Source of the DNA: a virus
Length of the DNA stretch: 64,000 nucleotides
Direction: 5' to 3' (one strand)
IMG/VR virus record: IMGVR_UViG_3300024259_000010
Span: 171,834 to 235,833 of that record
Part shown: one piece after another, positions 18,309 to 27,400 of the stretch
How positions within the stretch are numbered: the stretch's first letter is position 1
Layout: each line of letters opens with the position of its first letter
Made by a program: the position numbers and the translations under genes
The notes under the pieces: generated by a model
What the model was told of the DNA's origin: nothing
Databases searched by the model: none
Seen by the model: only the letters and a program-made list of their open reading frames with translations

Positions 18309-19631
18309 ATGCAGAGTCCTCTTTATATGTCGGAATCATTCCACACAGTAATAAAAGAAATAATGGAGTTTAAAGAATCGAATACTTTAACTGTGTCATG
18401 TTCTTTTATGCTGGAGAATGGTGAAACTATTGATTTTACTCCAGGAGTTATTTCACGATTTGAAGTTGAACAAAACTTTTATGGAGCTATTGCTGATACT
18501 GTTACTATTGATATAGCAATGACTACAGCTACATATATGAAGGTAGTTGAATTTAGGCAAAACATAATAGCTAAAATAGATATAGTACAATCTTCTCCGG
18601 CTGGTAAATCTAGAAAAGATTATTTCAAGTCATTAAGATATAATGCGATTCTACTTAACTATGAAGACCCTTCTTTCCATGCACCAATTAAATCATTGGA
18701 ACATGTTGAGTCCGAAGAATCATCTGAGTTTAAAACATTCACTGTAGAATTCGATCTGATACCAATGTCTATTTATAAAGTAAAGAAAAATAAGTTTAAC
18801 TTTATTTTAAATAAGGCTACGATGGAAGATACTATATTAATGATAGCTGACATATTAGGATTTAAAGAAATATATTTAGTACCACCTGATAACACAGTTG
18901 AATATTTGAATGTTGTAATACCACCTTTATTAGAAATGCAAGATATCTTTGATTTCTTACAGGACTCTGATGCATATGGTATTTACGACAATGGTGTAAG
19001 TTATTATATCTATAATGATATATTATATATTTACCCTATGTTTAACAACCTAACTAACACTCCTGGATTTAATGTTTATAGTGTTGGGGTAGGGTCATAT
19101 GCAGGTTCAACTAATTTCTTTAAACTTGATCCTAATGGTGATTTATATGTTATGAACAATAACAAATTAAACATATCAACACCATCGCAAGCTAATGTTG
19201 AAAATATTGGTACTTCAATGATTGTCAATACTCCACATAAACATATTGATGGATCTGGTAAGCTCACAGCAGATGGTTTATTCACTGTTGATCCAGAGTT
19301 TATCACAAGTGTGTCAATTGAGTCAGATCCCTCAGGAGTTATGGGTGAATCATTTACCCAGACTTATGAGACTACTGATAATCTAAATGCAATGCATACT
19401 GTCTTAAGTGGCAACCTATATAAAACAATTGGATTTATATGGCCGTTTGCATTACCATTTATGGTATTACCAACAAGTAATGTCAAGTTTGTTTATGAAG
19501 ACGGATCTCATATCCAGACTCTGGTAGGTTGGTGTACATATGCTAAATATAGTTTTGCCAAAACACAAAGTATTAATAAGGATACATTTGCTTGCAAAGC
19601 AGATATTGTATTAGGTTTATTAACTGATTAA
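18309..19631 (+). CDS. Putative baseplate hub protein, gp27/gpD-like
   Basis: The 440-aa product has a beta-rich N-terminal half with a line on derivative-like forces (VEFRQNIIAKIDIV). A central block follows, LEMQDIFDFLQDSDAYGIYD then NGVSYYIYNDILYIYP, that closely recalls the layout of gp27/gpD tail-hub proteins (a helix, GLYD-type turn, then paired strands). The C-terminal half is a second beta-rich domain. Hub proteins sit at the tail tip and hold the spike; a spike-like gene lies at 35276. Inference from pattern, not from alignment. Confidence 0.5.
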   Translation: MQSPLYMSESFHTVIKEIMEFKESNTLTVSCSFMLENGETIDFTPGVISRFEVEQNFYGAIADTVTIDIAMTTATYMKVVEFRQNIIAKIDIVQSSPAGKSRKDYFKSLRYNAILLNYEDPSFHAPIKSLEHVESEESSEFKTFTVEFDLIPMSIYKVKKNKFNFILNKATMEDTILMIADILGFKEIYLVPPDNTVEYLNVVIPPLLEMQDIFDFLQDSDAYGIYDNGVSYYIYNDILYIYPMFNNLTNTPGFNVYSVGVGSYAGSTNFFKLDPNGDLYVMNNNKLNISTPSQANVENIGTSMIVNTPHKHIDGSGKLTADGLFTVDPEFITSVSIESDPSGVMGESFTQTYETTDNLNAMHTVLSGNLYKTIGFIWPFALPFMVLPTSNVKFVYEDGSHIQTLVGWCTYAKYSFAKTQSINKDTFACKADIVLGLLTD

Positions 19632-19647
19632 ATTAGAAGGAATAATT

Positions 19648-20265
19648 ATGATGATATCAAAGGTAGGGATAACTCCCTACATGGATAAGAAGTCGCTAGA
19701 TAGAGTAATACAAACTGCACACGTAGAGGATGATAATGAAGTTGCATTCTTACCTGGGTTTTTGTATCCTCATGCTGGTAGGAATCACACAGACTTATTA
19801 TCAACTGGTATTATGGACAAGAAGAATCCTATGACATTATTAGGAGTATATGGATATGACCGTTATGGTAAAGATGTTCTCCTGAGTAAACTCAGGATTG
19901 GACGTTGGAGAAGAACTCCATATATTGTTAAGTATGTATTACTGGATTCTGCTACACAAAAGAAAACTGCTGTACTGTGGTCTAAGACTACAGGTTCAAT
20001 AGCATTATGTATTAATGATACAATACGAACTACTATGAACACTATTAATGCAGTGCTCGGTTGTGGGCAACCAGTTGACCAAGTTGTTGGTGTCCTTAAA
20101 GCAATCGTCCCAGGTAACTGGGAGATAAAACAATACAATGAATGTAATGTTATGGATATGATGGTTTCTAATGACAATGTATTTAAATGTGAAGACAATT
20201 TAATCGTTGGGAATAACATTCAATTACTGAACCATATATCGAAAATAGTACATAAATGTAAATAA
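19648..20265 (+). CDS. Hypothetical tail-associated protein, 205 aa
   Basis: The last gene of the late operon, with an AGAAGGAA site. The central part (DRYGKDVLLSKLRIGRWRRTPYIVKYVLLDS) is basic and beta-prone. No family is recognised. Operon position suggests a baseplate or tail-completion role. Confidence 0.6.
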   Translation: MMISKVGITPYMDKKSLDRVIQTAHVEDDNEVAFLPGFLYPHAGRNHTDLLSTGIMDKKNPMTLLGVYGYDRYGKDVLLSKLRIGRWRRTPYIVKYVLLDSATQKKTAVLWSKTTGSIALCINDTIRTTMNTINAVLGCGQPVDQVVGVLKAIVPGNWEIKQYNECNVMDMMVSNDNVFKCEDNLIVGNNIQLLNHISKIVHKCK

Positions 20266-20266
20266 T

Positions 20267-20302
20267 AAAAAGAGTATAGGTCTTGCGACCTATACTCTTT
20301 TT
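20267..20302. terminator. Bidirectional terminator between convergent genes
   Basis: A perfect 16-bp stem with a TTGC loop has an A-run on one side and a T-run on the other, serving the plus operon and possibly the minus gene ending at 20368. Confidence 0.9.
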
Positions 20303-20367
20303 ACATTTATTTTATAATTTGACACCACTATCTTATGTAGTAGTATTGTGATAGAAATATCATGATC

Positions 20368-21483
20368 CTATAGACAAAGGGTTTTTAACCGATTTATCTT
20401 ATTTATCAGTAGGTATACTTCCTTAGTCATGTGGGGACTTCTCATATGAAGCTTCCAGTTTTTCCTTGTAAGTATATCTAGATCAATAATGATTTTTTTA
20501 ATGTATTGTGTTTCTTGTTGTTTATCAAAAGTAATGATAAGCATTTGAACTATGATGTTTAATATCTTAGACATCTTTAAGAGATCAACACCTACATAAC
20601 GATTATTCTGTTGAGTACTATGATTGATATTCAAGATATCCATTAGTTCATATATAGACTTACCATTATAGAACTTGGTATTCATTATATCACCAACACG
20701 AATATTACCATTTTTTAATCTATCGAATAGTTCTTTTGTTTCTGTAGTAGAGTTGTTTAACTCTGACATATTCATCATACTGTCATATTTACTATAATCA
20801 GTATCATTGCCAGAAATAACATCTAATAGATAATTAGAAATCCACACATCCAATGCATCATCGTACAAATATGATAAAACATGTTTTAAAATGAAATCAT
20901 CTATAATCTTATTATCTATAGGAATATTATGTTCTCTTAGATAGACTAAGTATTTCATTAGTAGTGCAGATGAGTCAATACATATAAGACTATACTTAGG
21001 TTTGTCTTTCTTGTATACTATTTGTGAACTGTATCCTTGTGGCATGATATTCAATTCTCTGGAATCATTTACTACCAATCTAATTGGTTGCACATGTTTC
21101 CATTTATTCCAATCATCCAGAATATTTACTTCAGTTCCAATTATACCACTAGTTGGTACTACGTATTCAATTTTACTATTGGCAATAAAGGTATCAGATA
21201 AATGCTTTACTCCTGATTCAGTGGAATCAAATTTCCTACTAATCATAGCTGAAGCATTGCTTATATCTTGTGTGTATACTTTAAAGATATCATCGGTTAG
21301 ATATCGTGGCTCACTCATATATTGTAAGAGATATTTAATAAAGACTAATGACGGAGAGGTTTGTACCTGACTCATAACCATCTGTCGTTTATTCGAATCG
21401 ACTCGGCGTTTTGCTGTATCGATAAATTTGTTATATCTTATGATATGACGAGGGGTGCCGTTCATGTTTTGTAATAGAAACAT
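20368..21483 (-). CDS. Hypothetical protein, 371 aa
   Basis: A minus-strand gene with an AAAAGGA site about 8 bases before its ATG. The product is basic at the N-terminus (HIIRYNKFIDTAKRRVDSNKRQMV), largely helical, and ends in Lys/Arg-rich helices. It is the only minus-strand gene in the first 36 kb, divergent from the highly expressed gene at 21729. No family recognised. Confidence 0.65.
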   Translation of the reverse strand: MFLLQNMNGTPRHIIRYNKFIDTAKRRVDSNKRQMVMSQVQTSPSLVFIKYLLQYMSEPRYLTDDIFKVYTQDISNASAMISRKFDSTESGVKHLSDTFIANSKIEYVVPTSGIIGTEVNILDDWNKWKHVQPIRLVVNDSRELNIMPQGYSSQIVYKKDKPKYSLICIDSSALLMKYLVYLREHNIPIDNKIIDDFILKHVLSYLYDDALDVWISNYLLDVISGNDTDYSKYDSMMNMSELNNSTTETKELFDRLKNGNIRVGDIMNTKFYNGKSIYELMDILNINHSTQQNNRYVGVDLLKMSKILNIIVQMLIITFDKQQETQYIKKIIIDLDILTRKNWKLHMRSPHMTKEVYLLINKINRLKTLCL

Positions 21484-21593
21484 ATTCGCATCCTTTTGTT
21501 AAAAAATTATTTACATCATAGAATGATGTTAAAGTAAAGATTAAATATATGCAATAAGTAAATGATCGAAATGAATCATTAGATATTCAAACA

Positions 21594-21601
21594 TATATTA
21601 T
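21594..21601 (+). promoter_or_regulatory. Early-type promoter variant TATATTAT
   Basis: The octamer differs from TATATTAC at the last base. It shares the upstream AAACA flank with the sites at 24533, 36966 and 43162. It lies 135 bases before the gene at 21729, leaving a long leader. Confidence 0.55.
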
Positions 21602-21684
21602 ATTTTTGTAAGGATCTGATAAACTCTAGAATTATATAAATTGATCTCGGGTACCAATCTATATAAATGTGATTAGCAAGATTC

Positions 21685-21702
21685 TATTTGTTGCAACAAA
21701 TA
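21685..21702. promoter_or_regulatory. 18-bp perfect palindrome in the leader of the 21729 gene
   Basis: TATTTGTTGCAACAAATA is fully self-complementary and ends about 10 bases before the AAGGAG site. It could be an operator or an mRNA stem protecting the transcript. Confidence 0.6.
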
Positions 21703-21728
21703 AAAGTTAAAGAAGGAGAATAAGTAAT

Positions 21729-23315
21729 ATGACAATGAACATTGACGTTGATAAAGGTGACGAATCGTTCGCACCTGACGCAGAACAGAATCAAACTGGA
21801 GCTGGTACACAACAGGCTGCTCCGAAACAAACTCAAGGATTTGACGGTGCCCCAAGCATCTCTGATATGCTTGCTAAAATTGGTCGCCCATCAGAACTAG
21901 GTACTGAAGGCGTTAAGTACATTGAAACTCTGGCTGACATGCTGAAGAAGAACTTCGGTGAAGGTGTTGCTGTAGCTCATGTACCAAGCCGTATCTTGGA
22001 AGTATATCGTGTATCTACTAAGGATCATACGATCCTCCTTACATTCAGCGAAAGCTACAATGTACCTGTGGACACACTATGCCCTCCAACTGAACAGATC
22101 ATCGAAGCTGCTCAATACATCCGTGATTCCATTGGTGGAGTAATTCTTAATAACATCGTTGTGACCCCTGCGGATTACAAAGAAGTTGGTAAGATGTTCA
22201 CCCATATCACATCTGTATTGAAACTCTCTGGTGGTGAGCTTGGTCAGATTAACATTAACAGCTTCTCCAAAGGCCGTTTCTCAATCAGTACTAACATCAA
22301 TGATGTTCGTGAGAATATCAAGAAGTTCAATCCTAAGGCTCTCATGCCTCGTACGGATATTGGACTTGTGTTGTATCTGACTGAAGAAGTCGGTGCACCT
22401 CAGGGTTACGGTGGACAACCAGTTAAGCGTTCTACGCCTATCTTGGTAATCGGTGGTTATACATCGTTTGTCTCTACTGCTGGTACATCCAACTCATATG
22501 CTATTGGAAACAATGCACCTGGGTACTTGGCTGTTGTGAAAATGACTTCCATTGCTTCTCCTCTGATGAGCACTGAAATGATTTCACTGGCGATCCCATT
22601 AGCTACGGAAGAATTCATCCGTCGCAACGGATGGCTCAAACCTTATACTAAGTTCGGAAAGAAAGATCCGAATCTTGGTTCACTCATCCCTGATGAAAAG
22701 GGCAAGCCGTTTTTCATTGACAATATGACTACCCTGATGGACTTCGCTACGAAGAACATCGCGAAGCCATATCTTGCCATTGATGTAACTGACGGTTATG
22801 CACGAATCCCTGGGATTGAAGGATTGCGCTACGGAACAGATGCAGTACAGAAAGGTATTGCTAACTTCCTTGGAGTACCTGAAAGCCAGACTTCTGGTGA
22901 ACTCGTATACCAACGCTTCTGCGAATACATTGGTGAAATCACTGAGACTGGAACCGATACACGTGAAGTTGATTACATCAACCTGATCGCTGCTGGTGCT
23001 TCAGATCTCAACATGCTTCTTCGTTATCTGTACATCCCATCTGAGCCGCATAAGCGTGCTGAGTTGATTGCACGGAACTACGATATCAAAGCATTGTACA
23101 CTAATGCTACAATCGTTCTTAACGCTGACTATGTTGATAACCTGTCAACTGCAGTTGCTGCTAAGTTCCGCCCATTGTGGGAACAGAACGTTGTAGAAAA
23201 TAACATTGGAGTTCTTGGTACTGGAAACGGTAACAACTTCTCCTCCGGACCTGCGTTCGGAATTGGACCTGTTAGCGGTGGTTGGAATGGATTCACAATG
23301 AATCCGTTTGGTTAA
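21729..23315 (+). CDS. Abundant phage protein, candidate nucleus shell (chimallin, ChmA)
   Basis: The 528-aa product has an acidic, Gln/Gly-rich disordered N-terminus (about residues 1-40), two folded regions, and a Gly/Asn-rich linker leading to a short C-terminal tail ending GGWNGFTMNPFG. This order of N-terminal segment, two domains, flexible linker and C-terminal segment is the architecture known for chimallin, which self-assembles into the phage nucleus lattice. Codons are clearly richer in C- and G-ending forms than in neighbours, a sign of very high expression. It is monocistronic, under an early-like promoter, with a strong terminator. No prohead-protease site was noticed, which argues against the major capsid protein. 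Other abundant early proteins remain possible. Confidence 0.45.
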   Translation: MTMNIDVDKGDESFAPDAEQNQTGAGTQQAAPKQTQGFDGAPSISDMLAKIGRPSELGTEGVKYIETLADMLKKNFGEGVAVAHVPSRILEVYRVSTKDHTILLTFSESYNVPVDTLCPPTEQIIEAAQYIRDSIGGVILNNIVVTPADYKEVGKMFTHITSVLKLSGGELGQININSFSKGRFSISTNINDVRENIKKFNPKALMPRTDIGLVLYLTEEVGAPQGYGGQPVKRSTPILVIGGYTSFVSTAGTSNSYAIGNNAPGYLAVVKMTSIASPLMSTEMISLAIPLATEEFIRRNGWLKPYTKFGKKDPNLGSLIPDEKGKPFFIDNMTTLMDFATKNIAKPYLAIDVTDGYARIPGIEGLRYGTDAVQKGIANFLGVPESQTSGELVYQRFCEYIGEITETGTDTREVDYINLIAAGASDLNMLLRYLYIPSEPHKRAELIARNYDIKALYTNATIVLNADYVDNLSTAVAAKFRPLWEQNVVENNIGVLGTGNGNNFSSGPAFGIGPVSGGWNGFTMNPFG

Positions 23316-23350
23316 GCCGAACAGTTCTTCATCGATAAGATGATAAATTA

Positions 23351-23389
23351 AATAAGAGAGTACACGCAAGTGTACTCTCTTATTTTTTT
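23351..23389 (+). terminator. Intrinsic terminator after the abundant-protein gene
   Basis: A perfect 15-bp stem with a GCAA loop is followed by a T-run. Confidence 0.95.
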
Positions 23390-23418
23390 CTTTAATGTAG
23401 ATCAATCCTTTATGGATA

Positions 23419-23426
23419 TATATTAC
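23419..23426 (+). promoter_or_regulatory. Early-type promoter TATATTAC
   Basis: Preceded by TGTAGATCAATC and GGATA, followed by AGTTAAACCAATTTAATATA and an AAAGGA site before 23468. Confidence 0.85.
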
Positions 23427-23467
23427 TATAATAGTTAAACCAATTTAATATAATAAAGGATAAAAAA

Positions 23468-23722
23468 ATGATCACATTAACTACAGATAAAAGATTGTCA
23501 CGTAAAGAACGTATCAAGATTGAAGCTGAAAAACAGTTAACCAACAATGGTGTTGAGTCTACTGATGAATTCATCACGTACCTTGAAGGTGATATGGATT
23601 TAGAATCCCGTCTTCGTGTAGGTGAGGAGTTGACTAATGCTGTAAAAGAACAGCAGGGTCTAATTGCTACAGTTGCAATGGAAACAGTACAGAATATGTG
23701 TGCTACAGTTAGAAACATTTAG
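23468..23722 (+). CDS. Small early protein, 84 aa
   Basis: First gene of a four-gene early cluster. The product is charged and helical (SRKERIKIEAEKQL near residue 11-24, then an acidic segment EFITYLEGDMDLESRLR). No family recognised. Confidence 0.6.
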   Translation: MITLTTDKRLSRKERIKIEAEKQLTNNGVESTDEFITYLEGDMDLESRLRVGEELTNAVKEQQGLIATVAMETVQNMCATVRNI

Positions 23723-23737
23723 TAGGAGGATTACCCC

Positions 23738-23995
23738 ATGTTTAAAGGACATTTTGTTGAGACTAAAGAGAAGAAGCAAGAGTTGGGCACACTTATACCT
23801 AACTTCGATACTACGGTATCTACGAACGTTCCGCCATCATTGGCGAACTGTGCAGAGTTGATTCCAGACTTCATTGTTCCGGAACTTCCAGAAGGAATGA
23901 AAGACTGTGCTGAAAACATTCCAGATATATTCGATACTGATATCGATTGTATTGTAGCAGGTATTAATGAAGCAATTGAAGAAGCAAGCAAATAG
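23738..23995 (+). CDS. Small acidic early protein, 85 aa, with internal repeat
   Basis: A TAGGAGG site precedes the ATG. Two related segments occur, NCAELIPDFIVPELPEG and DCAENIPDIFDTDIDC, so the protein carries a short internal repeat built on CAExIPD. Strongly acidic overall. Function unknown; small acidic early proteins often bind host factors. Confidence 0.6.
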   Translation: MFKGHFVETKEKKQELGTLIPNFDTTVSTNVPPSLANCAELIPDFIVPELPEGMKDCAENIPDIFDTDIDCIVAGINEAIEEASK

Positions 23996-24005
23996 GAGAT
24001 TTAGG

Positions 24006-24317
24006 ATGAAGACCAAGATAGAAGCTAGAGTAGCAGTTGGTAAGACCGAGATCGTTGAATTTGATATCGGTATTTGTGTGTGTCCAAGTTTTAGTAAGAA
24101 ACCATTTTTAGTGGGACTGAAACCACTGTGGAATTTCCCAATGATCGAGTCAAACGATTCTGGTGAATTTCACATCTGTGGTGCGAACTGTGGAACGAAT
24201 AATAAAGAAGGTGTCCATGAGATGATCATGGATGGTGGGACATTTGATGATGAAGGATATTCATCTATTCGTTTGGCCACTGAAGAAGAAATTGAAAAAT
24301 ATAGAACAGAGGATTAA
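24006..24317 (+). CDS. Small early protein, 103 aa
   Basis: The ATG at 24006 follows AGGAGATTTAGG. Cys residues occur in GICVCPSF and HICGANCGTN, which could bind metal. The C-terminus is acidic. No family recognised. Confidence 0.6.
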   Translation: MKTKIEARVAVGKTEIVEFDIGICVCPSFSKKPFLVGLKPLWNFPMIESNDSGEFHICGANCGTNNKEGVHEMIMDGGTFDDEGYSSIRLATEEEIEKYRTED

Positions 24318-24320
24318 ATC

Positions 24321-24485
24321 ATGCCACATGTAAGCAAATTGAGAAAACCAAAAAAGGATCGTACGATCCCAATCTGTTTAGTAGTATTCGTATTTGGAAT
24401 TAGTGTACTTTGTTACATTAGTTCCAACTGTGATTGTAAAGCTTGTACTACACCTGATTCAACTCAGGCTTGTAAGTATCGGTAA
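24321..24485 (+). CDS. Very small membrane protein, 54 aa
   Basis: A 54-aa frame begins 3 bases after the previous stop and ends just before a UUCG terminator. It has a basic N-terminus (KLRKPKKDR), one membrane span (about residues 16-33) and a Cys-rich tail (five Cys after residue 30, including CDCKAC). Tight packing between stop and terminator supports it as real. Confidence 0.55.
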   Translation: MPHVSKLRKPKKDRTIPICLVVFVFGISVLCYISSNCDCKACTTPDSTQACKYR

Positions 24486-24488
24486 AGT

Positions 24489-24515
24489 AAAAAGAACCTT
24501 CGGGTTCTTTTTTTT
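24489..24515 (+). terminator. UUCG-loop intrinsic terminator
   Basis: AAAGAACC and GGTTCTTT flank a TTCG tetraloop with a T8 run. The same hairpin core is used at 42079. Confidence 0.95.
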
Positions 24516-24532
24516 CATTATACTTATAAACA

Positions 24533-24540
24533 TATATTAC
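24533..24540 (+). promoter_or_regulatory. Early-type promoter TATATTAC
   Basis: Carries the upstream flank TTCATTATACTTATAAACA, almost identical to that at 43162. It lies 18 bases after a terminator and 86 bases before the gene at 24626. Confidence 0.8.
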
Positions 24541-24625
24541 TTATAAGAGAGCATTAACACATTAAATTTTAATACAAATAAGACATGATATACACTAATA
24601 ATCATAATATTAAGGAGTAGAATAT

Positions 24626-25273
24626 ATGATAGTAAGACCACTTACATCAGTCACTTCATTACCAGATACATCTATGCTACTAGGAACAAGTGGTAGAGGT
24701 AATGTAGAAATACTGAATAAGATTAATAGCAGATGGGCTAACTCTGGAGTTATCTTCGGATCTTCTAATGATCCATTCGCTGATAGATTCCACGACTTTA
24801 AACGTGCCTTTGTAAATGTTGCACGAGACACTGCTGATCTTCTTAACAAAACTGCTTCATTCATTATGGATAGAAATGAGATTATACCAATCAGAACGGC
24901 TGATGATCTTATGTTTGTTCCATCTTGTATGCAGATACCAATTCTATCTTACCCACCTGTACGTGAATTATTCGATAATGATCTATTGCATGGTTGGGGT
25001 GTCGATAAGAAGATGTTACCAGAAGAAGATGAATATGGTCGTATGATAAACAATGGTTTCATTGGATCAGATCCTATCACTGGCGTGGTACCTGAAACAT
25101 ATGATTGGCATTGGAAATGTACCGACCCAGACTATTCTATAGATGAGCTAATGGAAATGGCAGAGTCTAGAGAATTCGTAGATACGTTTATATTAGCACA
25201 AACATCAGCCGATGGTGAACTACAAGATCCAACTGGAATGTTAGATGGTTTACTAATTGGACAATTGAGATAA
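24626..25273 (+). CDS. Hypothetical protein, 215 aa
   Basis: Has a TAAGGAG site and its own early-type promoter and terminator. The product is mixed and acidic at the C-terminus, with a Trp-rich central stretch (HGWGVDKK, TYDWHWKC). No family recognised. Confidence 0.65.
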   Translation: MIVRPLTSVTSLPDTSMLLGTSGRGNVEILNKINSRWANSGVIFGSSNDPFADRFHDFKRAFVNVARDTADLLNKTASFIMDRNEIIPIRTADDLMFVPSCMQIPILSYPPVRELFDNDLLHGWGVDKKMLPEEDEYGRMINNGFIGSDPITGVVPETYDWHWKCTDPDYSIDELMEMAESREFVDTFILAQTSADGELQDPTGMLDGLLIGQLR

Positions 25274-25290
25274 TTATCTTAAATTAATAG

Positions 25291-25333
25291 CAGGGTAATA
25301 TAATTCATTTTATATTACCTTGTTATTTTTTTT
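25291..25333 (+). terminator. Terminator whose stem contains TATATTAC
   Basis: Inverted arms around GGTAATATAA and TTATATTACC form an AT-rich hairpin followed by T8. The right arm reads as the early promoter octamer, so the sequence may have two uses. Confidence 0.75.
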
Positions 25334-25380
25334 ATAAAATATAGAATATTATTCTATGAACCATTTTGGAGAAATTAAAG

Positions 25381-25770
25381 ATGACCGATAGACCTATAAT
25401 CCCAACATTAGATGACGCGCATAATGATGTGTTAGCCGATGATATATCGGTAGTAGCTTACTTAGTAGCATTTTCTTTAATCAATCCTGGATTTACATCT
25501 GAACATCATGAGCACAAAATGGTATCATTCAGTTCTATATTAGCACAGTATCCTGAAAGCTTGGAAGATGTTATTGAAGTGTATGAAAAAGAAATGGATA
25601 CACTTATTACACAGAATACTACTGATGATAAATATACACTCTCATCTACATTAGTTGAGAATGAAAAAGATCCAACTGATGTAACAATTCAAATAAGAGT
25701 ATTTAATAGTTTAGGTATTAATATATTTGAGCAAAGTAAGATTCTTAAAGTTTTAAATAAGGATACGTAA
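25381..25770 (+). CDS. Hypothetical protein, 129 aa
   Basis: The ATG at 25381 has TTGGAG 10-15 bases upstream; an in-frame TTG at 25366 overlaps that site and is less likely. Acidic and helical. Its stop overlaps the next start (TAATG), so the two are coupled. No family recognised. Confidence 0.6.
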   Translation: MTDRPIIPTLDDAHNDVLADDISVVAYLVAFSLINPGFTSEHHEHKMVSFSSILAQYPESLEDVIEVYEKEMDTLITQNTTDDKYTLSSTLVENEKDPTDVTIQIRVFNSLGINIFEQSKILKVLNKDT

Positions 25771-26291
25771 TGAATAATGAAGAAATTGAAAATATAAAAG
25801 ACTTGGCTCATGCACTTGAGGCATCTATTGAAAAAAAGAATACATTAACTACTTTAGAATTTAAAGAATTTCATCCTTTGTTCAAAAATGATACTGATCA
25901 TAACACAGATGAATATAAAGCTCTTTGTTCTAAATGGGGATTCAGAATCTCATTGTATCATCCAGTCAATGTTGTAGTTCCTGGATCTAATGAAGTTGTT
26001 AAAACTCTACCAGCAATGTTTAATAAAGTAGAACTTATTAATAACGTTGGAAATGAAGGTGTAGTTATTAATAAGCTAACTCATGCGATGGCTACTAATC
26101 ATCCATTACGTACTGATGTGGAAGAATCTGTTGATCTATTTAAATTGTCTGTAAAGGCATCCCAAGATAGAGATGCATTAAATGAATCTGCCGCAGCATT
26201 CTCAGATCTTGCTAAAGAGTTTGAGATACCTGATCCAGACCAACAAGATGAAGGTACCAAGAAGATGGTTGAGGATCTTGAGTGGGAATAA
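25770..26291 (+). CDS. Hypothetical protein, 173 aa
   Basis: Coupled to both neighbours by overlaps. The product has charged helices at both ends and a middle beta-prone part (FRISLYHPVNVVVPGSNEVV). Its place directly before the SbcD-like gene suggests a link to DNA metabolism, but nothing in the sequence shows it. Confidence 0.6.
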   Translation: MNNEEIENIKDLAHALEASIEKKNTLTTLEFKEFHPLFKNDTDHNTDEYKALCSKWGFRISLYHPVNVVVPGSNEVVKTLPAMFNKVELINNVGNEGVVINKLTHAMATNHPLRTDVEESVDLFKLSVKASQDRDALNESAAAFSDLAKEFEIPDPDQQDEGTKKMVEDLEWE

Positions 26292-27400
26292 ATATAATCT
26301 CAATAAGTGATGTACATATTGGACTAAGTACATTACCACCAACATATATACCGGATAATTTACGAAAGTATTTATACCCGCATTTAAATGATGAATTAGA
26401 TATTCTATTTATTGTTGGTGATTTTTGGGAAACAATTTTAGACTTCAACGGTCTAGCTGGTTATGAAGCTAGTTGTGTCATTAGTGAGATAATCGAATTA
26501 TCCATTAGACATAATTTTATCATAAGAATATTACAAGGAACATATACTCATGATAGGAGACAGAATCAATTCTTCAAAACGAATAAGAAACTATTAGAAA
26601 CAGATTCTGATAGAGTAAAGGTTTTTGAAAAGATTGATATTGAAGTTATAGATAAGTATGGTATCTCAGTATTATACATACCTGATGATTTACCTACCAA
26701 GAATGTAATGGAAAACATTTTAGAAATTAAGAATACTAATAATATTGGAAAGTTTGATTTTATTCTTAATCATGGATACTTTAAGCATATATTACCTTTA
26801 GGCATACCACATGAACCTCCAAATACTTTGGACGCAGATGTTGTATCTGGTATGGTGAAGGCAACTGTACTGAATGGACATGTGCATACATCCTGTGTAT
26901 ATAAAAAGGTAATAAACAATGGTAGTTTTGACCGGCTACGACACAACGAGGAAGAATCCAAAGGTTTCTTTAAGTTGCATTATATCCCGGAATCAGAAAA
27001 ACTAACCTATGAGTTTATTGAAAATAAAGATGCTGTCATATTTAAAACAATTGGCTTAGCAAAATACAACGATGATATAGACACAGCGATCAATGTGGTT
27101 CGTGATAAAGTTGCTACTATATGTGATAATACGGATAGGAAAGTATTTATCCGTTTAGTTTCTGATTCTGACATAATACGTCAAGGTGTTACTAGGTATT
27201 TAGTAACACGTTTTAACAACGTTGTTGTTAGTTCAAAAAAACATACAAAGAAGAAGAACACCTATGAAGATGAAACAATATATGAAGTGGGTGAACTACC
27301 AAAAATAACTGAAGAGAATATATGTGACATGGTAGTAGCATTTACTAAAGATGAAAAAGTACCTTTATCTAAAGAATATGTTGAAAGTAAATTAAGATGA
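26282..27400 (+). CDS. SbcD/Mre11-like metallophosphoesterase
   Basis: The 372-aa product uses a GTG start overlapping the previous gene by 10 bases. Calcineurin-type metal motifs are in order: D10-x-H12 (SDVHIG), G46-D47 (VGDFWE), H90-D91 (GTYTHD), LNHGYF and NGHVHT. A later YKKVINNGSFDR line matches the family. The usual GNH(D/E) Asn is replaced by Thr here. The family works as the nuclease of SbcCD/Mre11-Rad50 on DNA ends and hairpins. No obvious SbcC ATPase lies in the window, so the partner is missing or elsewhere. Confidence 0.75.
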   Translation: MGINIISISDVHIGLSTLPPTYIPDNLRKYLYPHLNDELDILFIVGDFWETILDFNGLAGYEASCVISEIIELSIRHNFIIRILQGTYTHDRRQNQFFKTNKKLLETDSDRVKVFEKIDIEVIDKYGISVLYIPDDLPTKNVMENILEIKNTNNIGKFDFILNHGYFKHILPLGIPHEPPNTLDADVVSGMVKATVLNGHVHTSCVYKKVINNGSFDRLRHNEEESKGFFKLHYIPESEKLTYEFIENKDAVIFKTIGLAKYNDDIDTAINVVRDKVATICDNTDRKVFIRLVSDSDIIRQGVTRYLVTRFNNVVVSSKKHTKKKNTYEDETIYEVGELPKITEENICDMVVAFTKDEKVPLSKEYVESKLR

